Source: Zonotrichia leucophrys gambelii (lineage: Eukaryota > Chordata > Aves > Passeriformes > Passerellidae). From it: a stretch of 64,000 bases of DNA. Made by a program: the position numbers and the translations under genes. The stretch covers positions 44,250,585 to 44,314,584 of the forward strand of contig NC_088170.1 of NCBI RefSeq assembly GCF_028769735.1, read 5' to 3'. Below the pieces are notes generated by a model. The model worked only from the letters and a program-made list of their open reading frames with translations. It did not search any database and was not told the DNA's origin. Positions 1 to 11,328 of this stretch are shown here, piece by piece; within the stretch, counting starts at the first letter, position 1, and each line of letters begins with the position of its first letter.

Positions 1-3000
1 AAATCACAGGAAAACTGAAGTGGGAGGCCAGTATTTAATTTTTATCCTCATGTCAAACATACTTCTCAGTCAGTACCACCAAGTGTTTTCAAATGCAGGT
101 CAATCTAGATCAGTAGCTTGCCAGTAAAGAAGCAGAAAGTGACACAAAATAGGCAGAAAGCTTCCCACTTCTCTGCTACCAACAGCCTGTATTTTCAGTG
201 ACAATCATTCTCTGCTATTCACCACTAGCCCCTTCTCCTCTCTGCCAGAGCGTGGCTTTTGAATTTCTCATCTATATTTGTTCACAGTTCTCTGAATCAA
301 CACTTCCATCACAGAACACACAGCATTAGCTCTGTCTGACCAGAGAAAATAAACATAAAAATACAAATAGAGAAAAAAGGTTCTTTTCTGCTTGGGAACA
401 ACTGTGTTCCTCCAAATAAAAACTGAATCAGACATTTGGATTCTCCTAGGAAGGAATTTCCCCTGCAATAATATGCATTCTCAAATCCAGGAACAATCAT
501 GTTCTGAATTCTCCACCTTAGAAATGCACTGTGAGAAATTGCTAACTGCAAATGAAGAGACAACATGAAATGAGGAGTTCTAAATATGCACCACAGATTG
601 CAGGGGGAAGAGCCTAGCAATTAGTAGGAGCAGAAAATTCTGTTATCAGTGAGAATTTAGTGGAAAATCAATTAAATATGTAAATTTTCACCTTTGGGGA
701 AAAACACAAAATTAAGCCAGACCGGGATTACAAATTCTATAAGAAATGGGAATGAGAAGCTTGCTTTCCTTTAAGCCTTTTTTTCTAACCTGTATCAGTG
801 CAACTGGTTTATGTGACTTTTTATTTCCTTCTCCCCATGTTGCATAAACTTTTTGGGGTCTTACATGATTTTTTTTTTTCCCCAACAAAAAAGATTTTAC
901 CATCTCATACAGAATAGGCTATTTCCATGGGGTGATGCTAATATCTGAATGAAGAGACCAACGTCTAAAACTCTGTCTGAACAGACAAAGGAATAACATC
1001 ACTTTGTGAGAAGCACAACATATGATATGAAATACAAAACATAAGGGGTCGCAACCACAACATAAGGTATGCAAGCTCTTTTGCTTATTTTAGAAGAAGC
1101 TAAAGCAATAGTACTAAAACAAAATTGGGAATTGTTTTTAGAAAGTATGAGCTCAATTTCTAGTCCCAAAGTGAAATGCTACCATGAGATATACTGTGGG
1201 AATATTGGTTTTGAATGAGTACACAATAAGTATGTAAAAAACAAATAAGGATACTTTTGAATGGGTGTGGTCTATTTCTGAAAGAAAAATACTTTTTGGT
1301 CCAATGACTGTAGCATTGCAGTTTCTGATTTTAACAGCAAAAATCAAAATGAAGAATGATGACAGTATCAGAAACATATCTTTTGTACACATTTAAATGT
1401 TCACCAATTCTTTTAATACAGACAAATTAAGCTAAACATTTCACAAATAACACAAAAAGCAAGCAATTTAATGCAAAATAAGTATTTCTAGTAATTGGCC
1501 AGTGTTTTTTACTGATACAGTTCCAAGACCAAACATTTTCATTTACATAGCAAATGATGGGATGGCTGAAGGACTGCAACATTCTCCCACTGTTTGCAGA
1601 CACATGTCTGCATTGAAGCATGGACGGTCCTATGAAGATAAATTAAAGAAAATTTTCCAAATGTTCTTTCAATTACTAAGGTCTGCAAAAACTAACAGCA
1701 GCTCCTTGACAAATAGAGGAAATGTTCCATAGGAGTCAAATCACCATATAAGACTAAATACTGTGCCTTACGGGATGCAGAAGTTAAGAAACACTCAACC
1801 TCCTCCCCCCCCCCCAACAAAAACCTCCACCAAAACAGTTAAATTACTGCCTTTTTGTAGTTGTCCATCTTACAGTTCTCCATCTGACTAGTGAGATGAA
1901 TAATGTCAATGTAACTATTTGGGCCTCTGAGTTGACATAAGCTGCCTGTTAATTTTTTAGTTATTTTTTGCTGGAGATATTAACAGGCATACAGAGACTG
2001 TATTTTCAAAAGAAAAATGCACAGCATGTTTCAAAGGAAAGGAAGCTGCAGCTTAATGGACATGTACTGTGTATCCCACTGTAACTGTCCATGAAGGAAA
2101 GTAGCAACATCAAGAAAAAGTACAAATACGCAAGTCTTCTAGCTACCCCACATGAAAACTAACTTCTGAAGAATATCAAAAGGTACTATCCTTTTGTGTT
2201 AGCTTAATTGTGTGTTTGAGGGCTGCATTTTTTAGGATTTACAGAAAGCGGTGGACTCCATATAAAGCTTTTATTTATAACAGCAGTATATGGGTACTGA
2301 CAAACAATGAATCTATGGCCAAATCCTGAAATAAATTGCAAATATACCATCTGGCACTTAAAATTTAGTTAAATGTCACTGATACAGCCCACCTGTTCTG
2401 AGAAGTTTCATTATACTGAAGTTTCACCCAATTTTTCAGAGAAATTATTCATTTCTTTCAAGCATGATGATGGTCTAAAATAAAACAACTGCAGGCATAC
2501 AACTTTAAAAGTAAATAACAATTTACCCATTAGAGAATTAAATATAAATCTAGTCATTGACCTCTAAAGAGCAAATTAAGTCAGTCTTGAACTTAAAAGT
2601 GATATTGGCCATATTCCATCTCTTCCCCTTGTTTTCAGTGCATTTTCTGCCATAAAGCACATAAAAGGTTTTGTTCCTATCAGATTGAGTAATATTCTAA
2701 GATAAGCTGACAATGAAGGACAGGAATCCTCTAACGAATTCAATTTTGATCTTACCAGTGTATTTCCAGACTACTGATATGCTATCACATCTTAAAAAGC
2801 TAGTAATCTTTTGTAGTAGAAGCACTGAATCTGATAGATGCCTCTTACCAGTATCTTCCTCTTATTTCCTAATATAAAACAAAATTGCTGCTGCACTGTA
2901 CAAAACACAGAGCGCAAATTAGTGACATTTAAATTACTATACAAGCTTAAAACTGTGGCCAGGGTTTGAAGAATTGTTCAAACCCTTGTTCAGGCTCCAA

Positions 3001-5348
3001 TTTTGCTATAGAGCTACTGGCAGTTTCTATTAACTTTAGCAGGACTGCAGGGTTGTTGTAGTCTGGGAAATGTTTGCTTCGTAGTATTTAGTTATGCTTC
3101 TCACAAAAGTAGTTATGTTTATCTGCTATCTCCACAAAAACAAGCTGAGATATCAATGAATACCACTGTTGCTTTAAAAGGAAACATACAAGTCTTTAGT
3201 TGTCACGACATTAAGACCAGACAACAAAGCTATCAGAGATAAACTAAAGAAAATGTGTCTTGTACAACTCTCTCTGTAGTTCTGCAATGCTTCTGGAAAA
3301 TACCTACAGTGTTCATCATAAAATAATTCCTCAAAAACACATCTAGGCATAGGGCAGTACAAGTAGTTGTACCACTGCCCTGCGACAGCCTTTGCCCTTC
3401 TTACCAAACCAGCTCACTTTTCTGGGTTTTCCTTTAAAGATTCAGACTCTGACCATTTTTAAGGAAAAAAACCCTAAAACAATGCAGCACACACCCAACA
3501 AACAAAAGCCCAACCAAAACCTAGTTGCATCTCAGCTTTTGTGGTTCTCAGTTTCTCCCACTTCTCTGTGTGGTACTTCAACACATGACATTTACTTCAC
3601 ATGTGACTGCAGACAGCCACATTTTCTGCACCCTTTCCAGCTTTCCTTCCAGCACAGCATTAAGCTTCTCTTGGACACCAATCATCCCCAGACTGGGAGC
3701 ACTGATGGTGCGGCAAGCTGAGGTGTAGGACTTGTGATGATAACTTTGGCACCCAAGCCTTGAACTTCATCACAAGTTGCTGCTGCTAGGAAAAACAGCA
3801 GCAGCTCCCCATCATCCTACTGGATGAAGGAAATACGTGAGTTCTCCTGGCTGCTGACATCCAGAAGTTTCCTTGCCATTATCCTAGGCTTATTGAAATA
3901 AAAGCTAAAGAAGACTCCTAAATACTGCTCCATGCCAGCAAAATGAGACCCACCCTGAACTGCTTCAGCATTCTAAACTGCCACTGACAGCAAGCAGTAA
4001 AGAGTCTTCCCTGCATGTTTATCACAGTGGAAAGTCAAGCATCAATAATGAATAAACCAGCAGGAAAGATCAAGTGTGTTAGTGCTACCATTTCTATGTT
4101 CACCTCCATGAGCTGTAGAAATGCTTACTCAAAAGTAGGAACAGTTTGCCAAAATGACCCAGCCTACATAAAGTTATTTTCATTCTCAGATTCTCCTTTT
4201 CACTGACACAATGACTTAGATCCAAGATACATTTGGAGGTTCCTAACTTCTCTGCCGCTTTTCTTCCTAGATGTGAAAAGATATTTTTACCTTTTAAAGG
4301 TCAACTCAGACTGTTTGGACTTTTTTGCTTTCCTCAACAGGGAGAATTTTGAAGATTTATTATCTACTCCCATGTGATCCAAACAGCCCACCTCCAAATC
4401 ACAAAGGATTTATTTTTATCAGAATTTGAAATAGTTATCAGTAAGCAAGACAGTAAATTAATTGCAGTAAGACTGCTAAGGCACATTAATAAACTATTGG
4501 AGCCAATGCTCTAATTCCTCTACACAGTTAGATTCACAGGGGAATTTACACAGTAATACTATTCATTAATAATTATTGCTATAATTCCCTTATTATGATC
4601 ATCAAGGAAGCTTTAATTTGGAAGATGTAACAATCATCTGGGCCCCAATCCAGCAAAGCACTTTAAAAAATGTTAATTTTCATAATAAAAATAACCAACT
4701 GGATTTAAACAGGACTGACATGCTTAAGATAATCTTGGCTTTGTAAGCCTATAATGGGAAAATCAAGTAGAAACATTATAAAAGTAGTCCATGAAATCCT
4801 GCCAGAACTTTGCCTCAATATTACACCATTATCATACACTCTCCAAGGAGCTGCTTTCTGCTGGGACACTACCAAGTAAAATGAAGAACTTCTATAAAAG
4901 CTAATTTAGAAGAAAAGTATCTGTTATGGAGCCAAGGACTCAAAACAAAGATACAGCAAAGAGCCAGATGATCACAAGATCTATATCTAGCACTTAAGAT
5001 TCACGTGTCTGACCTGAAGCCAAACCCTGAACAAGATCTTCCACATCTGATTTTGAAATGTGTTGTCTTTTCCTTTATTCACATTCTCCAATAGGTAGTT
5101 GCAAAAACTTCTTCAGAAACAAAAAGAGTTGGGGTAGGTAACTGGGTGTTGAGTTGCATTTTATGGAAGAAAAGGAAGAAACACTGGAACACATTTTATT
5201 TATGTATTGTTTTATTTAACATCTTGGTGACATTTGGACTGGGTAGGAGCTGACCACAGTAGTTACAAACAAATTGCCAAACCTCCGCAGTCTTTCTGGA
5301 GAATAGATCAAGACTAGCCGTGGGGAGAATGACCTAGGAATGTTTTTG
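1..5348. other. AT-rich noncoding DNA, no gene seen
   Basis: I see no recognisable gene, RNA gene or transposon here. Open frames on both strands are short (the longest about 110 codons), have low-complexity or AT-driven composition, and show no family signature. The only distinct low-complexity element is an 11-base C run at 1805-1815. The texture (scattered poly-A/T tracts, few CpGs) fits vertebrate intron or intergenic DNA. Confidence 0.6.
1805..1815. repeat. C11 homopolymer run
   Basis: Eleven consecutive C residues follow a short CCT-rich lead-in. This is a simple homopolymer, prone to length variation and to sequencing error. No function is implied. Confidence 0.9.
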
Positions 5349-5578
5349 AACAAAAGGCTCAATATAACCTGGCAATGTGTACCTGCAGCCCAGAAAGTGA
5401 AACATATCCTGGACTGCGTCCCAAACAGGCATGAGAGCAGGCCTGTGAGGTGATCCCACCCCTCTGCTGTGCTAAGACTCCACCTGGAGCCCTGTGTCCA
5501 CATCCGGGTCCCCAACACAACAAGGACCTGTCGGAAGGAGTCCAGAGAGGGCAGTGCACCTCTTCCTAGTCCCCTATG
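5349..5578 (+). mobile_element. CR1 LINE fragment, decayed, plus strand
   Basis: The stretch matches, from memory of the family, the 3'-proximal part of avian/reptilian CR1 non-LTR retrotransposons, around the end of the reverse-transcriptase ORF. Markers in order are GGCAATGTG followed by GCAGCCCAGAAAG, then ATCCTGGACTGC, GAGGTGATCCCACCCCTCTG, ACTCCACCTGGAGCCCTGTG, and GGTCCCCAACACAACAAGGA followed by GGACCTGTCGGA and GTCCAGAG. Base changes and in-frame stops on the plus strand show that the copy is dead. The true 3' end (the 8-bp repeat terminus) is absent, so it is truncated at both ends; similarity may begin as early as about 5300. The minus-strand open frame of 123 codons across 5216-5587 is an antisense artefact of this repeat and should not be taken as a gene. 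Confidence 0.82.
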
Positions 5579-7295
5579 GAAATGCATTCTTTTCGACCAC
5601 AGTCTTTCTTCAGTACACTAAACACTTACAAAACATCACCAGTCATAGTGTTCAGTCTTATATTTAGACAAGGCTTTTTGGAAACAGACGTTACTTTTTT
5701 TTCCACCAACCAGGAAAAGAGTAGTGGTCAAGGAAGAGTATCTCTGAATTTCTGTAATAAAATTTTATCTGCATTTACCTGCAGCAGAATGAATTTTGAA
5801 GAATTCAAACAAATTGTCAGGAGTTTTTGAAAACAACATGAACAGCTTGCTGCCTTTTTATTCTACAACATTTGATCATGCCCTCCTTTAACTCTTTTTC
5901 TTTTACTCTTATTTCAGACCAGTTGTATTCTCTTGTTATATGCTTAAACATTTAACTTTATGTATAGAGTCCAGTGAATTCATCAGCAGTATCAGATAGT
6001 AAAACCCCTACCTACACCTCTTGGCTCTTGCCCTATGCTAGACAGAGATTTCTCCTTCTAAATGAATTCAGCATAATTAGGAATGAAACACAATGACAAG
6101 TTTCACATAAAATCATATTTCAAATGCTCTGTCCACGCTCCAGACAATTTTATAACGTAACCTACCAAATTTTAAGTGCTGGTTCCTGCCTCTCTTCTCC
6201 CTGAGTAGCTAGAGACCACTAGGTTCTATCCGAGTGTCCGGCATTCGGAGACACCCATGTCCCATCTGTCTATTTCCCATGTATATAATATACATCTTCA
6301 ATTTGCCCTCACACCTACCTTTATGCTTAGATTATTGATGCTCCTAAAGTAATGTTGATGAGTTTCAAATATTACATACTTCGAACTTTTAATTTTAAGT
6401 CATACCACCTCCCTCTGCCTACCCAGAGCATAAAAAACAGCCAGAACAAAAGGACATCATACTGAGGAGGCAGGAAACCAAGAGAAGACGTAAAGGCCAT
6501 TTTAAGGTTTATATGTTGCGTGATGTTTCAACTCTATTAAATATAACTCAGTACCAGAAAATATGATTACATATATCATTAACTGTACTAAAACAAATTA
6601 TATTTGAGTTGCTGAAACTACAGTGCACTGCTAGTGGAACATAAGTGGATTGCCTGACTCATTCAGGCTGAAGGTTAATCCTAGAGGCTTCAGAAACCAA
6701 ATGGAGGAAAGGCAAAAAATCCTCATACCACCAGTGAAGGACATTTCACTAATTATGTGCACTTCTAGACAGCTGCCAGACTTGACATAAAGAAAACTTG
6801 ACAAAAGAAAACTTCACAAAGAAAAACAGGGTGACACCTAGGCTATGAAGTTTATCTGTATGCCATGTACGCAGCTATCTGGAAGCAGCAGCAGGTGACC
6901 CAGGACAGGTAGAGCCCAGTACCTGATGTGGTTGTTGCCCTATGAGTTTACCTAACAGTCCTTCCCACACCTGCACTGATGGCACAAACATATTAAACAT
7001 CTTGAATATGCCATGGCATTGCTTAGGCTGGCTCATACAAAACAAACTATATTCCCTGTTTTATGACTCTGTTGACATTGTATGCCATACTCCAGCTATG
7101 TCCTAATTTGAGAAGGTAACTCCACTTTACTGCCTTTTCTTCTCCCCCCTTTTCTCAAGGTGCATCAGTTTCCTAACATATCAAGGCTGGAAAGAATCCA
7201 TGTTTTATTTAAGGAGATCCTCTAAATTCAAAGTCTGACAGGTGAGGACTGCTGAAGTGTCCATATGTCCCCAAGATCAGGATTTCAGGCCATAA
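5579..7295. other. AT-rich noncoding DNA, no gene seen
   Basis: This is unique-looking sequence with short tracts and no convincing open frame, splice-bounded exon, RNA gene or repeat that I can name. Confidence 0.6.
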
Positions 7296-7365
7296 TGATT
7301 AAGCTAAGTTTTGGATACCTGCAGCATACATAAATGCTGCAGCTATCCAAAGCTTAGCTTAATCA
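7296..7365. repeat. Near-perfect 32-bp inverted repeat (hairpin)
   Basis: Arm 1 is 7296-7327 and arm 2 is 7334-7365, separated by the six bases ACATAA. The arms pair at 30 of 32 positions. In RNA read from the plus strand, one of the two exceptions is a U-G wobble and the other a C-C mismatch. The stem length and small loop are compatible with a microRNA-like precursor, but I do not recognise a known mature microRNA in it. It could equally be a palindrome made by template-switch replication or a fold-back element. No target-site duplication is visible next to the arms. Confidence 0.9.
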
Positions 7366-10300
7366 ACTCCAACATCTTAAAACAGCAACTAGGAGCCTAA
7401 AGAAAGAAGTGTTTGCATTTCTTCAATGAACACCTTTGTCCTTAACTTTTTCTAACCTTATGCCCTTGAACACAAAGGTATTTATTTCTCTTACCCTCTA
7501 TCAGAACTATCAATAATCTTTGGCTGTCCTTTGGAATTTTGTTAACCTCTTTTGAGATAATAAACTGTCATGATAACATCAATGCATAATTTTGCAATAT
7601 GTTTCCTTTCATTAATTTAAAAATAATTGGATTACTACATCACTTCCTTATTAATATTATGTCCAGAAATAGATGGAACTACTATATTATCTGTATAATC
7701 ATATACAGATGGTCAACTTCTGTCTAATTGTAGTTCTCCAATTATACCTTCAATGGAAGTTTTTCATCCGCAAAATGAACTGTCCTAAGCAATTACTTTG
7801 CAAAATCGTTCACCTGTGCATCAAAGCATTTTTCTAAAATTTCTACCTATTCATATTTTTGAAGGTATTTTCTAACCTCTTCCAGATGCTTTTATGCCTT
7901 TATGCTGACAGATCATTTACCTTTGGTTTTGATACTAGGTCCTCTTTGCACTATTTCCGCACATTTCATTCAAAGTATTTCTATTTTTATTAGAACAGAT
8001 CTCCTCTAGGTGCAATACCAGTTTTTCTGTGTCCCTTGTCTTACCACAGGCTCTCTGATGAGCTGTCTGCCACACTGGTGACTCAGGGAGGACAAGGGCA
8101 GGTCAGTGGCAGTCACATCTCTCCACTCTGGGAATCTCCATCTGACTGTCATTCAGATGTCAAATTTAACAAACTTTACAGCACTCATAAAGGTTTTTTC
8201 TTCACTCAGACTGGATAAGGTGCATTATCATTATTTGATTTTCTTCTCTTCATTCTGGCTTGATGACAAAGGCCACTCTAGCTTTTATAAAAGCAAAACT
8301 TCTGAACTGATGTTATGCTTTGTTTTTAGAAATTATTCATAAGACTCAAATCCTTTTGAGTCACAGTACAGTAAAAGAAAAAATATTGATACTAGCAAAA
8401 ATAAGAACATACATTACTAGCTCTCAAAATATCACCAGTAGCAAAGTACTTAAATTAATTGTGACTCCATACAGAAGTCTATTTTTTTTAATGGTCTTTC
8501 TTCTGGAGAGACATTTAATGAAAACTAATGTTAATCTGTTGAAAGACCAGACAAAAGTATTTCTAAAGCTGTACATCAGACAGCTGAGCTGTATCTCAGG
8601 CTGCTGCCAGAGTACAAAACCAAAAAATGGTTTTGTTAAAGATAAAATATAAAGCAAAATAGCTGTAGCTGCATTAAGCATAAATGTACATAGACTCAAT
8701 TTTCCACTTGTTCTCATCTCTGAGGCATCTTCTGTCTAAAACTGCATGGTTGGTGAATTCAGTAATTATGTACTTGAAAACTAAAACATGAACGGTGAAA
8801 GTTAAAAAAAAAAGTAATCATTTGTTTTGTGGTCAACAGATGTAATGAAACAAGCCTTCCTACAAACTGAAGTCCTACTTCTCTCATGCTTCTTAAACAA
8901 AATAATTTCAGATTCTTTCCCAGCGCATGGACTTCCTGACATCTCCTCTGGGCAGGAGACACTGCCTGCTATGCTTAGTCCAGAGTGTGTACATGTTGAT
9001 GCTGCCAAGGGAAATATGTAACAGCTTTCCACTCAGGAGGGCATTGATTTGGGTTTTTTCCTCTTTACTCAACCATGGACACCATGAAACTTGTAAGAAC
9101 CTAATTCTCTTCAAGGCTTGCAGAAAACCTCACTCATTTTAATGGGAGCTAGTACAGAAGGTCAGAATTTGATGTAGAGAACTGACAGGCAAAAAGCAGT
9201 TGCACAAACCTCATTTCCTTAAGAAACAGTAAGATGTTATGCCAAATTAAAGTTCCATTGCATTAGCAGTGCTGGCAGCACAAGCTCTATGAAAATTTCA
9301 TCAGCTTATTAAATTTGAGTTATGTAACATAAGACTCTCATAATGGAGTTAAATATACACTGAAAGTATATCCTAAAATGTTTATTTTTAATTTTATATG
9401 TACCCTGCACACCATAATTTATATACATATGATGTGTCCTTGCGTGTAGTGAGTCCCCAAAAGTATTTCATTGTATTCATGATTTTTTTTTTCAGCTGTA
9501 GGTTTCTCATCAAAATAGAAACCAATCTGAGTGATGAGATACTCTGATCCTTGCACACCTCCAAGGCTGAGCAGCTGGAACACAAAGTGACAGTGGTTGG
9601 AAGCACAGCCCCAGGGCTGTGCCTGAACCAGGCAGAGCAAGGAGCTGGAGCGATTCATGAGCCAGCTCCAAGAGCTGTTCTGTTAGCTACTCACTTATGA
9701 GTCGTCACAGCTTCTACTTCTTGCTTCAATTTTATGATGAATATAAAGATGCTTTAGTTTTACTCTGTATTGAAAGTAAAGGTCAAACAGGATTCATGTC
9801 TTGCCCACCCTACCGCTGTCTTTTCCGTGCCTTCCCCAAGGGTGGACTGGCTTTCACCAGAAACTCAGTTCTCGGAAATTCTGCTCCTTAAGACCCAGAG
9901 CTTAAGAATTTCCTTCCTAAGCCTGCATGACTGTTCATTCCTTTCTTAGTTACACCCCTGAGAAACAACTAATCCAGGTTGGTTTGAGTGCTTTGGATAA
10001 ATAATAATGCTCCTTGTTGGCTTCAGGTGGTTTTCATTCAGGGAAAACCTCTGAAAAACCCTCTGACACCACCTGGTTTCTGCACTTCTCATGAGGAATT
10101 TCCAGGTTCCTCTTCCCAGCCCTACTCTGTGAGGCTGAGCCATGTTGCCAGCAATCAGCTGCTTGTTTGACCTGTAAAAACATCCACAGTCTGATTGCTC
10201 CTGTCACAATTTCCCAGATGCAGTTTGGCTATTACATGCAAATGCCTCTTATGAAAGGACTATAAAAAGCTAAATGAAAGCCTCCTGTCAAAACAGAGAT

Positions 10301-11298
10301 TGTGATAAAGATGTTGCTCACAGAACCAACAGCAAATTCACACAGACATATTCCCAGCCTGCACAAACATCACTCACTTTGAAAAGTATTGTTATTCATT
10401 TGCTATCAAACAAGGGGAAGAGAGATCAGAAACACAGGTTGCATCTCCCACCTTAAACATTATCTTCAAGACAATTTCTCCAAGAATTGGTTATCAGGAG
10501 CCAAGTAACTGATAGCAAGTTAATGCAGCTCAGGAATGTACTCCAATAACTCACACATGGTCTGCTGAAGCACCTAATACTTAAACTTCCTAAACAATAG
10601 GCCTGAAATATCAATACCATAAATTTCACTCTTCCTGGACTTCTCCACACAAGAATGTGACGAGTTGGTTCAGTATTGCTCAACTGAATTTCACTGCAAA
10701 AACCAATAATGGGAATTTTGTAGAGTCATGTTGCAGGCACAAAAACGCACAAACACAGACAAAACTGGAACATACCTAAGATTTGCATGCAGCCACAACA
10801 GTGTACAGGGCTCAGCAGCAAGAGGGAAACTTCAGTCGTAAGCCACAGCTCTCACCTGAGTTTGAACTTCAAAATATAAATGAAATAGAAATAAGGCTGA
10901 CTTTCTTTATCCACCATGAAATGAAACATGGACCATTGTTCTTGGTTTCTATTACTGTTTAATTTAAATCCTTTATTAGCTCCAATGTATGTTGTGGATA
11001 TAGAAAAACATTTTAATTTTGAAGAATATTTTTATCTTCAAACTCTGTTGTGAAGCAGAAGGAGGAACATTTTCAAGATGCAATCAAGTCTGTGGCCATA
11101 AAGCAATGTGCAGGCCATTTTTGCTTTTCCCTGTGCAGACCTGGTAGAGAGATGATAGCTGGTGAGTTTGTCACCCTCAGTGCTCCACACCTGTGATTTT
11201 TTATGGAAGAATATTAGTCACCACTTCCAAGATTACTGTATTAGGTAATTTTTTGTTATGGTTATGAACAGGCTGGTAGGAATCTAAGATCTGTAAGG
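7366..11298. other. AT-rich noncoding DNA, no gene seen
   Basis: No named repeat or gene is seen. Short mutually overlapping open frames at 8.8-9.1 kb on both strands have no recognisable content. One promoter-like motif pair lies at 10236-10267 and is listed separately. Confidence 0.55.
10236..10267 (+). promoter_or_regulatory. Octamer motif followed by TATA-like box
   Basis: ATGCAAAT (10236-10243), the consensus octamer bound by POU-family factors, is followed 17 bases later by TATAAAA (10261-10267). The arrangement resembles compact octamer/TATA promoters, but each motif is expected several times by chance in a window this size. No gene follows: the nearest downstream open frame is 60 codons and unrecognisable. 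This is a motif match only. Confidence 0.15.
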
Positions 11299-11328
11299 AA
11301 TACATGGGGCTAAAGAGCCCCATGTATT
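11299..11328. repeat. Perfect 13-bp inverted repeat, 4-base loop
   Basis: The arm AATACATGGGGCT (11299-11311) is followed by AAAG and then its exact reverse complement (11316-11328). It is a short perfect palindrome in otherwise unremarkable DNA, with no T-tract typical of a bacterial terminator. It is probably a chance or template-switch palindrome. Confidence 0.9.

Noticed and set aside
3174..3407. 77-codon minus-strand frame with a protein-like residue mix
   Set aside because: Too short to stand out from the many chance frames. No convincing pair of splice sites and no family recognised.
5216..5587. 123-codon minus-strand open frame
   Set aside because: It is antisense to a decayed plus-strand CR1 fragment, so it is an artefact of the repeat.
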